The notes under the pieces are model-generated. The model was not told where the DNA came from, made no database searches, and worked only from the letters and a program-made list of their open reading frames with translations. Made by a program: the position numbers and the translations under genes. This document shows positions 18,448-26,595 of a DNA stretch of 64,000 nucleotides, piece by piece. Positions within the stretch are counted from its first letter, which is position 1, and the number at the start of each line of letters is the position of its first letter. The stretch is from Rickettsiales bacterium (GTDB taxonomy: Bacteria; Pseudomonadota; Alphaproteobacteria; Rickettsiales; JAJNBL01). The DNA is taken from positions 1 through 64,000 of the forward strand of contig JAJNBL010000002.1 of assembly GCA_021156175.1 (NCBI GenBank), in the 5' to 3' direction.

Positions 18448-18981
18448 CTACTTCTTCTTCATCGCCTTGGTGCTTGCTGCTATACGATCCATCGCCGCCA
18501 GCATCACGCCAGAGACCACGAATACGAGATGGATAATCACCATCCACATAATTTGCTTATCATCGTATTTGGCGATATCCATAAAAATCTTCAGGAGATG
18601 AATCCCCGAAATTGCCACAATCGATGCAATAAGTTTAAGCTTTAATGTAGAAAAATCGACCGTTCCCTTCCATTCCGGCTGGTCTTCATGGTTATCCGTA
18701 TCCATTTTCGAGACGAAATTTTCATAACCGGAATAAATTACAATCAACAAGAGGTTCCCGGCCAAAGAAAGATCAATTAACGACAATATTCCCAACACCA
18801 CATCATTTTGGGTAAGGCTCGGCAGCGCCAAGAAAAGATGCACTAATTCCATCAGGAAGCTGACAAGCAAGAGCACAAGCGCGCCCGCTAAACCAACATA
18901 CATCGGCGCCATCAACCAGCGGCTAGCAAATAATCCACGCTCAATCGCATGCTCAACCGGTCTATGCCTATTCTTCGTCAT
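18448..18981 (-). CDS. yqhA: UPF0114/YqhA-family inner-membrane protein
   Basis: Protein of 177 aa with about four membrane helices. The family pattern is clear: FASRWLMAPMYVGLAGALV near the N terminus, then SLIDLSLAGNLLLIVIYSGYENFVS, and a C-terminal LLKIFMDI. The YqhA role is not established. The start at 18981 overlaps the ilvN end by 14 bp and has a weak GAAGAG site; a longer start would read deep into ilvN. Position suggests transcription with ilvB-ilvN without implying a role in the pathway. Confidence 0.85.
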   Translation of the reverse strand: MTKNRHRPVEHAIERGLFASRWLMAPMYVGLAGALVLLLVSFLMELVHLFLALPSLTQNDVVLGILSLIDLSLAGNLLLIVIYSGYENFVSKMDTDNHEDQPEWKGTVDFSTLKLKLIASIVAISGIHLLKIFMDIAKYDDKQIMWMVIIHLVFVVSGVMLAAMDRIAASTKAMKKK

Positions 18982-19537
18982 TTTGTTTTTTCTCTTCAGA
19001 GCTTCTTTCGTCTTCATCGGCACTTTGATCCATATGCATAATGCCACGGCTGATTGCTGTTACTCCCGTCCGGCAGACTTCACCTAAGCCGAGCGGCTTC
19101 ATGAGATCAATAAATGCATCAAGTTTTTCTGGCTTTCCCGTCAATTCGAACACGAAGGATTCCGTTGTAGAATCAATAACTTGTGCGCGGAAAATCTCGG
19201 CAATACGTAATGATTCCACCCGACGCTTGCCTTTGCTGATCACCTTAATCAGCATTAACTCGCGCTCAACGAATGGGCCTTGTTCCGAAAGATCCATCAC
19301 GCGATGGACCGGCACAAGACGTTCTAGCAGCGTTTTGATCTGGTTTATCACTTTTGAAGAGCCCGACGTCACAATCGTGATGCGTGAGAGTTCCGCCTTA
19401 TGGTGCACTTCCGCCACCGTGAGGCTTTCGATGTTATATCCACGCCCTGAGAACAAGCCGACCACGCGCGCTAACACGCCAAACTCGTTATCGACCAATA
19501 CGGAAATAATATGCCGTGCGCTTTGTTTTTCTGCCAT
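18968..19537 (-). CDS. ilvN: Acetolactate synthase small (regulatory) subunit
   Basis: Regulatory subunit of acetohydroxyacid synthase, 189 aa, with an N-terminal ACT domain (about 5-80: HIISVLVDNEFGVLARVVGL, FSGRGYNIESLTVAE) that binds valine for feedback inhibition, and a C-terminal ALS_ss domain. The C-terminal tail is acidic (DEDERSSEEKKQNDEE), longer than usual and overlapping yqhA. Located 9 bp after ilvB, as in most bacteria. Confidence 0.97.
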   Translation of the reverse strand: MAEKQSARHIISVLVDNEFGVLARVVGLFSGRGYNIESLTVAEVHHKAELSRITIVTSGSSKVINQIKTLLERLVPVHRVMDLSEQGPFVERELMLIKVISKGKRRVESLRIAEIFRAQVIDSTTESFVFELTGKPEKLDAFIDLMKPLGLGEVCRTGVTAISRGIMHMDQSADEDERSSEEKKQNDEE

Positions 19538-19546
19538 ATATTTACC

Positions 19547-21295
19547 TTATACCTGTGTCCGCGCGTTAGCTTCATCGACCGCAATACGATCATCGGGCCC
19601 AAGCTCGACCTCATTATGCGCAGCACCCGCCGGAATCATTGGATACACATTTTCGGCTTTATCTACGCGGATATCTGCAACAACCGGCCCATTATGCGCG
19701 ATCATAGCTTCAATTGTGCGGTCAAGCTCAGATGCTTTTTCCACACGCATGCCTTTAATCCCAAACGCCTCAGCAAGCGCCACAAAATCCGGTAACGCAT
19801 CCATGTAGCTTTCCGAATAACGGTTTCCAAAGAACAATTCCTGCCACTGGCGCACCATCCCCATATATTGGTTATTGAGGATAAACACCTTCACCGGCAA
19901 GCGATATTGCACAATGGTTGAAAGCTCCTGGATATTCATCATGATCGAAGCTTCTCCGGTCACACACACCGTCAGTGCTTGCGGGTGCGCGATTTGTACG
20001 CCCGCAGCCGCAGGCAAACCATAGCCCATCGTGCCAAGTCCACCAGACGTCATCCAGTGTTTTGGTTTATCGAAGGCAAGATATTGCGCTGCCCACATTT
20101 GGTGCTGGCCCACATCGGTCGTAATATAAGTGTCTTTCTTTTGTGTAAGCGCCTTCAAACGATCAAGCGCGAATTGTGGTTTAATCACATCGCCCTGCTG
20201 GTTATAGCTTACCGACTTCTTCGCTTGCCACGTGCCAATCTGTTTCCACCAGCTATCAAGCGCTTTGGTATCGGCTGTGTATTTCCGCTTCTTCCACACA
20301 TCCATCATTTTGGCGATCACATCGCCTGCATCGCCAATAATTGGGGTATCTACCATCACGTTTTTATTAATGGAAGAGGCATCAATATCCACATGGATTT
20401 TTTTCGAACCTGGCGAAAACGCATCTAAGCGTCCCGTAATCCGGTCATCAAAGCGTGCACCAATATTAATCATTACGTCGCAATCATGCATCGCCATATT
20501 GGCTTCCAATGTCCCATGCATCCCGAGCATACCGATATATTGCCGGTCAGACGCAGGATACGCGCCAAGTGCCATCAACGTGTTGGTAACAGGGAAGCCA
20601 GTCATACGGGCAAATTGAGTAAGCAAATCACAGGCTTTTTCGCCGGAATTAATCACACCGCCGCCAACATAAAAGATCGGACGCTTGGCTTTCGCCATCA
20701 ATTCAACCGCCTCTTCAATCGCCGCTTGGCTTGGTTCAATATGCGACTTATAGGAAGCGCGCTTGAACTCCACGACGCCGTTATATTCAGCTTCTTTCAC
20801 TTGGACATCCTTTGGGACATCAACAACAACAGGACCTGGACGACCGGTCCGCGCGATATGGATCGCCTCATGCATCACATGGGCAAGATCTTCTACGCGA
20901 TTCACCAGATAGTTATGCTTCGTGCAGGCACGGGTAATTCCGGTCACATCGGCTTCCTGGAAGCCATCACTTCCAATGATATGCGTTGCCACCTGACCAG
21001 AGATACAAATCACAGGAATGCTATCGAGCATCGCATCGGTTAAGCCCGTTACGGTATTGGTTGCGCCAGGACCGGAGGTCACGAGTACCGCGCCTACTTT
21101 TCCCGTCGAGCGCGCATAGCCTTCCGCCGCATGGACGGCCGCCTGTTCGTGGCGCACCAGAATATGGCGTAGCTCGTTTTGTTTGAATAACGCATCATAA
21201 ATTGGAAGACACGCGCCTCCCGGATACCCAAATATGGTATCTACCCCTTGATCAACGAGGGATTTTATAACGATCTCCGCACCACTTATCCGCAT
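19547..21295 (-). CDS. ilvB: Acetolactate synthase large (catalytic) subunit
   Basis: ThDP-dependent enzyme making acetolactate and acetohydroxybutyrate, first common step of valine, leucine and isoleucine synthesis. 582 aa. Domains in order: Pyr (VDTIFGYPGGACLPIYDALF, then HEQAAVHAAEGYARSTGK with the catalytic Glu), central domain, and ThDP-binding PP domain (GLGTMGYGLPAAAG; metal motif GEASIMMNIQELSTIVQYRL, in which the usual GDG is GEA). The start at 21295 (MRISGAEIVIKSLVD) has GAGG 8 nt upstream; a longer frame to 21418 adds 41 atypical residues. Divergent from the ankyrin gene, with palindrome copy B between them. Confidence 0.95.
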   Translation of the reverse strand: MRISGAEIVIKSLVDQGVDTIFGYPGGACLPIYDALFKQNELRHILVRHEQAAVHAAEGYARSTGKVGAVLVTSGPGATNTVTGLTDAMLDSIPVICISGQVATHIIGSDGFQEADVTGITRACTKHNYLVNRVEDLAHVMHEAIHIARTGRPGPVVVDVPKDVQVKEAEYNGVVEFKRASYKSHIEPSQAAIEEAVELMAKAKRPIFYVGGGVINSGEKACDLLTQFARMTGFPVTNTLMALGAYPASDRQYIGMLGMHGTLEANMAMHDCDVMINIGARFDDRITGRLDAFSPGSKKIHVDIDASSINKNVMVDTPIIGDAGDVIAKMMDVWKKRKYTADTKALDSWWKQIGTWQAKKSVSYNQQGDVIKPQFALDRLKALTQKKDTYITTDVGQHQMWAAQYLAFDKPKHWMTSGGLGTMGYGLPAAAGVQIAHPQALTVCVTGEASIMMNIQELSTIVQYRLPVKVFILNNQYMGMVRQWQELFFGNRYSESYMDALPDFVALAEAFGIKGMRVEKASELDRTIEAMIAHNGPVVADIRVDKAENVYPMIPAGAAHNEVELGPDDRIAVDEANARTQV

Positions 21296-21422
21296 GGCTT
21301 TATCCTCTAACGCATTGTAAGCCGGGTCCTTAATGTACCTTAAGACGCCGGGTGAATGAGTGTAAGCAACATGCTTTAAAAACGCAAGGAATATCGATAT
21401 TTTCTTCCCAGGCCGCACTTTT

Positions 21423-21542
21423 CTTTTCGCTAGGCTGAGCTGGAAAGTGTTGAGCTTTCTGAAGCCGAAGCGCCGTGTACTTAAAGTACATGAGCATCGG
21501 AAGTCAGAAAATCAGCACTTAACTGCCAGCATAGTAGAAAAG
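21423..21542. repeat. Intergenic imperfect palindrome, copy B (120 bp)
   Basis: Arms start CTTTTCGCTAGGCTG (21423) and end CAGCATAGTAGAAAAG (21542), with further pairing AAGTG/CACTT, TTTCTGA/TCAGAAA, CCGA/TCGG and TGTAC/GTACA around a short central loop near 21481-21485. Exactly the length of copy A and sharing its centre (GTAC, loop, AAGTACATGAGCATCGGAA). It lies between two divergent genes (ilvB and the ankyrin gene), so it cannot be only a terminator. Confidence 0.82.
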
Positions 21543-21627
21543 GCATTAACCCTCCCTTAACTTCCTTGCTTTATAAGCAAGATATGGGAAATGAAGGTAA
21601 CCTGGTTATTACATACGGGGTTAAGCG

Positions 21628-22941
21628 TTGCTGTTTACCAGAATTCATCAGCTTCTTTGTGTATTTGGGATACTGCTATGCAGCTATCCCGCTTCGCTTG
21701 CGTTTGCCTTTGATGAACGGCTTGTCGAAGCCGCAGACCGAGGTTATCTCTCGGAAGTAAAAGGACTCCTTGTCACCGAATCCCCCGATGTTTCTTCCGA
21801 TTTTGGAAGCACACCACTCATGCGAGCCTCGCTCAGGGGGCATAAAGATGTTGTAGCAGCATTGCTCGAAAAAGGGGCATCGCCCAACCTCACGGATGTA
21901 GGCGGCGCAACAGCACTCCATCTTGCCGTCCGCCAGGGACAAACCGAAATCGCCCAATTACTTTTGGATGCTAATGCGGATGCCAATGCGGTAGATTCCG
22001 AAGGCTGGACTCCGCTCATGCGCGCAACCCAACAGGAAAGGCAAGATACCGTTGAGCTTCTCTTAAAACGCGGGGCGGATCGTTCCTATACCAACCAGTC
22101 CGGCGATAATGCTGTGACGATTGCAGCGAAAGCCGGGAACCGTTCAATCATGGAAGCATTATTGAGTGGTGGAGCGGATAGTGCCCAGCTGGAAGAAGCA
22201 CGCACCCTTGCTACACAACGAAATAACCAGGATATACTTGCAGTACTTGATGCGGCCGCCGCCGCTCCGCCTACTCCTGCTGCACCTGGAGGAAGTGAAA
22301 ATACAACAGCTATTGCCTCTGCCGCTACGGTCGAAAGCGCCCCCTCTGAGGTGGTTACCGCTACTGCCATGGAGGAGCCGGATTTCATTTCGCCGATAAA
22401 GGTAGTACCTGCTGAAACGACTGTATCTGCTGCAGCACCCGTCTCCACCCTTGCATCTGCACCATTAAATAATGGAAATGAAACACCGTTTGCACAACTC
22501 TCCGCGCTTCCTCCTATCCTTTATAAGACGATGATTATCCCGGCAGCGAATGCCGATGCGATTGAAACCCCTACCCCACTCTATGTTTTAGAACTTGGAA
22601 TTGGGGAATCTCCAGAAGCCATCCGAAATCAGCTCGAAGCCCTGCTCTCGACCCGAAATTTACCGGTGGATAATCTGTATGTAACCGCCAGCGCAAGTTA
22701 TGAAGGTAACTCGACTTACCGTATTCGAAGCCCCATTTTTGAAGAAAAAGCGGACGCACGGACACTTTGCAAACAAGCCGCAGCCAATGGTCATAATTGT
22801 ATGCTAATTGAAACGAAACGTGTTCCTAGCGTCATGATGCCAGGGCATAAAGTCGCCTCAAGGATGACGAGCCCTGGTATAGCGATGAGTGATTCCAGCA
22901 CGCCCCATTCGCTTGTTCCAGCAAGTTTACAGGCGCGTTAG
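21628..22941 (+). CDS. Exported ankyrin-repeat protein with SPOR-like C terminus
   Basis: Protein of 437 aa starting at TTG (21628) with GGGG 7 nt upstream; an in-frame stop just before it and a signal peptide just after (LLCVFGILLCSYPASLAFA) fix the start. About five ankyrin repeats follow (residues about 27-205, e.g. STPLMRASLRGHKDVVAALL), then an Ala/Pro/Thr-rich linker (205-312). The C-terminal part (about 315-400: YVLELGIGES..., NSTYRIRSPIFEEKADARTL) has the size and pattern of a SPOR domain, which binds denuded peptidoglycan at division sites. A periplasmic, wall-associated protein is thus likely. The last codons overlap by 4 bp the end of the convergent coiled-coil gene. Confidence 0.82.
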   Translation: MLFTRIHQLLCVFGILLCSYPASLAFAFDERLVEAADRGYLSEVKGLLVTESPDVSSDFGSTPLMRASLRGHKDVVAALLEKGASPNLTDVGGATALHLAVRQGQTEIAQLLLDANADANAVDSEGWTPLMRATQQERQDTVELLLKRGADRSYTNQSGDNAVTIAAKAGNRSIMEALLSGGADSAQLEEARTLATQRNNQDILAVLDAAAAAPPTPAAPGGSENTTAIASAATVESAPSEVVTATAMEEPDFISPIKVVPAETTVSAAAPVSTLASAPLNNGNETPFAQLSALPPILYKTMIIPAANADAIETPTPLYVLELGIGESPEAIRNQLEALLSTRNLPVDNLYVTASASYEGNSTYRIRSPIFEEKADARTLCKQAAANGHNCMLIETKRVPSVMMPGHKVASRMTSPGIAMSDSSTPHSLVPASLQAR

Positions 22942-22950
22942 CGGCGGGGA
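22925..22950. repeat. Direct repeat, left copy
   Basis: About 26 bp (GTTTACAGGCGCGTTAGCGG...) spanning the end of the ankyrin gene and the end of the convergent coiled-coil gene. A second copy lies 904 bp downstream at 23829-23854 with five mismatches by eye. Both copies encode a QAR-stop ending on the plus strand and an RR-stop ending on the minus strand. Confidence 0.65.
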
Positions 22951-23801
22951 CTTGTGTCTGGCTGGTTGGCACGCTTTTCATCACGCTGCTGCAATTGCGC
23001 TACTTGCGACGAAGAATCACTTTTCTGGGGCGTGGATGCTGATTTCGCTTCCTCCGATTGAGAAGGCTGAGGCGCTGGTGATGTTGGCCTAGGTAGGTTA
23101 TGAAATTTACAGAATCTTTCCAATTCCTCCCATTTCAAAGGTAAATTGTGTTCATTAACCCCATGAGCAGCTCGAAGCATTCCATATTTATCAAAAAGAT
23201 CAATACGTTCGTTTTTAATGTTCTCTAGCTCAGAAGGAGCACTATTATCTTCTTGTGCCTTTTTAAGTTCACCATTCTTTCGTGCAACAGCCTCTGCAAG
23301 ACTATGCATTTCCTCAGGCAGCACCTTGATATCCTCAAGCATAGATACGAGATCTTCAACCATAGAGTAAGCCTGGTAGATTTCCTCAAGCCGGCCTACA
23401 ATTCCCCCTACTTTAGCCTTACTTTCATCCCACGCCTTTTTTTGTGGAGAACTTCCTATTAGAATTGCTTCCCTCCTTGGAAACACCCCTAATAGAGACT
23501 CGAAATCTCTTACTCCGCTTGCATGTATTTCATCCAAAGACCGCGGTGCATCTTCCATCCTTCCCGCAAACTCTGCTTCTAAACGCTGACGAAGTGTTTG
23601 TTTCTGCGGATCTGTTAGCCGATCTCCTAATGCTTTCAATCCTTCCTGTAAGCACTGATTCCGTTCTTTCTTTGCACGCGTTAGCTGCACCTGTAATGCA
23701 TCTTCTTCTTCCTGTAACAGTACCTGCCATGCCGCTAATTGGGCTTCTTTTTCTGTTACCGCATCTTGAGGCTTAGGTGCTGGATTTTGATTATTTTTCA
23801 T
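22938..23801 (-). CDS. Uncharacterised coiled-coil protein
   Basis: Protein of 287 aa, no signal peptide, highly charged and Gln/Glu/Lys-rich. Residues about 15-85 (LLQEEEDALQVQLTRAKKER) and 125-205 are probably long coiled-coil helices; the last 45 residues are Pro/Ser/Gln-rich and end TSPRR. No family recognised. It is bracketed by direct repeats and followed on the same strand, on its upstream side, by a short ORF with a similar RR-stop ending. The gene overlaps the ankyrin gene tail to tail by 4 bp. Cytosolic or secreted by a signal-less route such as the T4SS; neither can be shown. Confidence 0.65.
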   Translation of the reverse strand: MKNNQNPAPKPQDAVTEKEAQLAAWQVLLQEEEDALQVQLTRAKKERNQCLQEGLKALGDRLTDPQKQTLRQRLEAEFAGRMEDAPRSLDEIHASGVRDFESLLGVFPRREAILIGSSPQKKAWDESKAKVGGIVGRLEEIYQAYSMVEDLVSMLEDIKVLPEEMHSLAEAVARKNGELKKAQEDNSAPSELENIKNERIDLFDKYGMLRAAHGVNEHNLPLKWEELERFCKFHNLPRPTSPAPQPSQSEEAKSASTPQKSDSSSQVAQLQQRDEKRANQPDTSPRR

Positions 23802-23828
23802 AACAATTCTCCTTTCATTACCAACACA

Positions 23829-23854
23829 TTTGCAGGCACGTTAGCGGCGAGTAC
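23829..23854. repeat. Direct repeat, right copy
   Basis: ATTTGCAGGCACGTTAGCGG... matches 22925-22950. It bears the same overlapping minus-strand stop (RR-stop of the 60-codon ORF at 23841) and a plus-strand QAR-stop without a gene in front of it, as if the junction between two convergent gene ends had been duplicated. Confidence 0.6.
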
Positions 23855-24023
23855 CAGTATTCCTTGAGTTTTGTTGGCTATCAACGCCGCCCTCTCTCGA
23901 TGGTCGCTCCAACTCTCGAATCCTTTCTACCTGACCATTACGACTTGCCATTCGTAATGTTTGTCGAGCGTTCTCGAATAGGGATGGATTATATATTAAT
24001 ATCTTATAGTTATCAAGTTTCAT
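23841..24023 (-). CDS. Short ORF, possible ankyrin-derived remnant
   Basis: 60-codon frame with ATG at 24023 and a GGGGG stretch just upstream. The middle (LRMASRNGQVERIRELER) has the spacing of an ankyrin helix pair (A-x-x-NG-x-x-x-x-IREL), and the end (NTGTRR-stop) resembles the end of the neighbouring coiled-coil gene. It may be a real small protein, or the decayed end of an ankyrin gene left by duplication of the neighbourhood. The terminator of the next gene upstream lies directly before it, so it would need its own promoter. Confidence 0.3.
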   Translation of the reverse strand: MKLDNYKILIYNPSLFENARQTLRMASRNGQVERIRELERPSREGGVDSQQNSRNTGTRR

Positions 24024-24035
24024 TAACCCCCATAG

Positions 24036-24070
24036 AAAAACACCCCCTGCCTTTCAAAAGACAGAGGGTG
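24036..24070 (-). terminator. Rho-independent terminator after the glycine-zipper gene
   Basis: Minus strand: CACCCTCTGTCTTT-TG-AAAGGCAGGGGGTG followed by TTTTTC. A 14-bp stem with one or two mismatches and a good U-run, 30-64 nt after the stop at 24100. Confidence 0.8.
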
Positions 24071-24099
24071 ATTTATAACCTATTGTATTTTAGTAATTA

Positions 24100-24570
24100 T
24101 TAGCTAGCAGGAACAATCCGGCTACGACCTTGATTGCTCTTAATCACGTAAACGCGTTGGCCTACCGCATAAGGCGCATCTTTGCCTTGTACTACCGTCA
24201 GTAATGAGCCTTTATCAAGTTTCACAGTATACTCAAGAGCCGTTTGTCTTTTGAGTTCTTTTTCCGCGAACGTACCTGCTACCGCACCAGCGACTGCACC
24301 ACCGGCTGTTGCGAGCGTACGACCCGAACCTTTACCAAACGCGTTTCCAGCCAGACCACCGAGCACACCACCCCCGATCATACCCATGGTATTATCTTCC
24401 AGGTTCTCACCGTGTTCAACCACCACTTCGCGTGCGCTCAAGATCACACCGCCTAAGGTTTCTTGGACTTCGCCTACCGAAGAGGCTTTGTAGGTATTAG
24501 GAGAAATGTTACGTTCACAACCGCTTAGCATCAATACAACACCAAGTACTGCATATACAGGATATTTCAT
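24100..24570 (-). CDS. Glycine-zipper lipoprotein (SlyB/17-kDa antigen type)
   Basis: Outer-membrane lipoprotein of 156 aa. Signal with lipobox LSGC and lipidated Cys18; a glycine-zipper segment with small-residue repeats (MIGGGVLGGLAGNAFGKG, then AGGAVAGAVAG, residues about 67-105); a C-terminal beta-rich domain ending GRSRIVPAS. This is the layout of SlyB/PcpY and of the rickettsial 17-kDa surface antigen. Such proteins stabilise the outer membrane. The start at 24570 has GAGG 8 nt upstream; a start 21 bp earlier would place extra residues before the signal. Confidence 0.85.
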   Translation of the reverse strand: MKYPVYAVLGVVLMLSGCERNISPNTYKASSVGEVQETLGGVILSAREVVVEHGENLEDNTMGMIGGGVLGGLAGNAFGKGSGRTLATAGGAVAGAVAGTFAEKELKRQTALEYTVKLDKGSLLTVVQGKDAPYAVGQRVYVIKSNQGRSRIVPAS

Positions 24571-24682
24571 AGGAATGACCTCAAAATTCATAGATTAAAA
24601 GCTGCTTTATTTTACAAAATCACCGCGCAGCCGAAGTTCGACGAATTAGCACAAAATCGATAAAAAGTAAAGCAGAAGCGCG

Positions 24683-25156
24683 TTACTGTGCGCGCATCAA
24701 AAACTTTCCCCCATAAAGCGCCTCGGCTCTGGTCTGGAAGGCATCAACGACTTTGCGCTGGGCGCGCTCGAACATAAATCCGACCATTTTATCTAACAAT
24801 TTGTTTTTGAACTGAAACTCGATATGAAAATCAATTGTTGTACCTTTTTCCTGCTCAATGAATTTCCAGACATTTTTCAAGTGCGCAAAGGGGCCATCCA
24901 CGAGCTCCACGATGATATACCCATCCGGCTCCTCTGGCGTTGGGCGGTGCGAGAGAACGCGCGAGGTATATTTCTCCTGGAAAGCTTTGAAACGGATCAC
25001 AAGATCCGCCAATAATTGATCTTTCCCAGTGCGCTCGGTAATACGCGCCGCACTGCACCAAGGAAGAAAATCCGGATAGTGTTCGATATCGATGACCAGA
25101 TCAAAAAGCTGCTCAGGACTGTAGGGAGATGGTGTTTGTTCATGGTGGATATTCAT
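24683..25156 (-). CDS. RatA/COQ10-like START-domain protein
   Basis: Protein of 157 aa of the polyketide cyclase/START fold: YSPEQLFDLVIDIEHYPDFL then WCSAARI at the N terminus, and FKNKLLDKMVGFMFERAQRKVVDAF at the C terminus. Alphaproteobacterial homologues are annotated either as RatA toxin or as COQ10-type ubiquinone chaperones; with no antitoxin gene beside it, the ubiquinone-binding role is the more sensible default. I chose ATG 25156 (MNIHHEQTPSPYS), matching the family start; an earlier ATG would add 14 residues. Confidence 0.85.
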   Translation of the reverse strand: MNIHHEQTPSPYSPEQLFDLVIDIEHYPDFLPWCSAARITERTGKDQLLADLVIRFKAFQEKYTSRVLSHRPTPEEPDGYIIVELVDGPFAHLKNVWKFIEQEKGTTIDFHIEFQFKNKLLDKMVGFMFERAQRKVVDAFQTRAEALYGGKFLMRAQ

Positions 25157-25198
25157 ATGCGCTTTAACCCTTAGGTTGATACCAACAGGGTAAGCCAT

Positions 25199-25807
25199 AG
25201 CATGGTTTCAAAGTAATGACAAATGAAGGAGAGGTATTATCCTGCGAATATTGCCTGTATTAGGATAAAAATTCGCGTACAGTGCTTCCACCTTTTGCTA
25301 GAAAAAAGTGGGGTTTATCTTTTTCACGCCGACATATCGAAAAATATATTGCGATTATCGCAACAATTGTATATGGATATACATGTGTGGTGACGGAGCC
25401 TAGTAACTCCAACACAACACATAAACGATTAAGGCAGTTCACCGTTGCCTTACCCGTTGTGTTTGTACGTTACCAAAAAGGGTAATCAGGAGCCAAAGAT
25501 GGTCCTTTTTGGAACGTGCGGGCACGCGGTGGCTTCTTTTTTTGCATTTTGCGATTTTCGCAGCTTGCAGGAAGGAAGCCATCACTTTACAATAAAGTCA
25601 TGGTGAGTGTTAACGTGACGGGGCGGCAAACCCTACACAACACTCCTACTACCCCGGTGGGTTTCACGAACGCGCCCCTCTCTTTCTTTTGTCTGGGAGT
25701 GGGCTGAATAAGCGTTTTTACGTAAATAGGCCCGGGGCCGGTTGTGTGGCTTTTGCTAACTCCCAGACACCTCAAAATGTCTACAGAGCCCGGCAGACTA
25801 CTGATTA
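25199..25807. other. Gene-free, strongly folded intergenic region
   Basis: About 600 bp with no convincing gene on either strand. It is packed with inverted repeats: TTGCGA-TTA-TCGCAA (near 25358-25372); ATGTGT...ACACAT enclosing GGAG/CTCC (about 25382-25425); GGTGGCTTC with GAAGCCATCAC (about 25528-25586); GGGGCG-gca-AACCC with GGGTT...CGCCCC (25620-25678); and TGTCTGGGAGT with ACTCCCAGACA (about 25689-25769). The last two sit side by side and could form a compact double-hairpin RNA of about 150 nt. It matches no RNA family I can name (not SRP, RNase P or tmRNA). Confidence 0.5.
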
Positions 25808-25901
25808 TAAAGCTTTTTTGCTTTAATTGTAGACTAGGAATGCGAGCGGACCGATAAACCCGATACGCGACGACATATACAGTTAAAGAGAAAATGCTTT
25901 A
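25808..25901. repeat. Intergenic imperfect palindrome, copy F (94 bp)
   Basis: Left arm TAAAGCTTTTTTGCTTTAAT then TGTA, and right arm TACAGTTAAAGAGAAAATGC then TTTA, pair with few mismatches; GCGGACCGAT with ATACGCGACG lies inside. The terminus (CTAAAGCATTTT on the minus strand) matches that of copy C (CTTAGAGCATTTTT). It directly precedes the cspA terminator. Confidence 0.65.
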
Positions 25902-25920
25902 GCGAAGGGAACGCGCAAAG

Positions 25921-25955
25921 AAAAACCCCGGGAGGAAGACCTTCCGGGGTTTTTC
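25921..25955 (-). terminator. Strong bidirectional terminator after cspA
   Basis: AAAAACCCCGGGAGG-AAGA-CCTTCCGGGG-TTTTT: a GC-rich 9-10 bp stem flanked by A-run and T-run, so it works on both strands. It lies 23 nt after the cspA stop at 25978. Confidence 0.9.
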
Positions 25956-25977
25956 GGATAAACTTAGTGAGCGCAAA

Positions 25978-26184
25978 TTATGCTACCAGAGTTACGTCGC
26001 CTGCGGCAACTTTCCCTCTGTTTTCGACCAGTTCATATCTGACTTTCTGACCTTCGGCGAGCGCGCCAAGGCCTGCTCTTTCCAAAGCACTGACGTGAAT
26101 GAACACATCATTTCCGCCTTCATCAGGACGAATAAAACCATAACCTTTAACGGGATCAAACCACTTTACGGTACCTGTTGCCAT
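25978..26184 (-). CDS. cspA: Cold-shock domain protein
   Basis: Single-stranded nucleic acid binding RNA chaperone of 68 aa forming one OB-fold. RNP1 (KGYGFIRP) and RNP2 (DVFIHVSAL) motifs are intact, and the start MATGTVKWFDPVKGYGF is typical of alphaproteobacterial CspA. Monocistronic, with a long upstream untranslated region (up to 26.4 kb) and a strong terminator. Long leaders of csp genes often act as thermosensors, but I saw no defined structure here. Confidence 0.97.
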   Translation of the reverse strand: MATGTVKWFDPVKGYGFIRPDEGGNDVFIHVSALERAGLGALAEGQKVRYELVENRGKVAAGDVTLVA

Positions 26185-26595
26185 GTACTTACTTCCTTAT
26201 ATTACTTAGTATTAATTGAAAAAACCATACGACCACCTAAAAAAGCCAATCGTATCACCGCTCTCGTGCCACACCTCACTCGCTTCGTTCGATCAGAATC
26301 CTTATGGGAATACGACGTCGGAAAACAGGGAAACCATTGCGCTCAACCACAATAGGTTGAATTAAATAAGGCATCTACCTGAAACTATTTAAAGAGTAGC
26401 ACTCAAACAGCTTTGCGAGTGTAACAGAAAATATTCCCATCCACAAGACATTCTTAGAGCTTGCAAAAAGCTTTAAAATCGCGATGATAGCCGGCATAAA
26501 GCCTGGGGTTTTAGGCCGTATTTAAAGGGGGCTCTGGCAAAAACACCCCCACTTCTAGCCACCCCTTTTCAACCTATAGATAAGGACCAAAAATC
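26185..26595. other. Divergent upstream region of cspA and transaldolase
   Basis: 410 bp without a gene. It should hold the cspA promoter and leader (left) and the transaldolase promoter (right). Inverted repeats are visible: TCGTATCACC (about 26252) with GGGAATACGA (about 26308), and CACTC...GAGTG (about 26402-26420). The first pair may be a diverged member of the palindrome family, but the similarity is too weak to claim. Confidence 0.4.

Noticed and set aside
24683-25156. RatA toxin of a toxin-antitoxin pair
   Set aside because: No small antitoxin-like gene next to it; the same family includes COQ10-type ubiquinone-binding proteins, which is the common role.
25260-25442. 60-codon minus-strand frame with GTG start and AAGG upstream, containing a hydrophobic stretch
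   Set aside because: Lies within a region of dense inverted repeats, no recognisable family, composition not gene-like; treated as part of the folded non-coding region.
25587-25775. 62-codon minus-strand frame across the double hairpin
   Set aside because: The frame is formed by the two inverted repeats themselves and has no ribosome site; more likely a structural RNA or repeat than a protein.
26235-26350. Possible sixth copy of the palindrome family before cspA
   Set aside because: Only a short TCGTAT/ATACGA pairing is convincing; outer arms and centre do not match the other copies.
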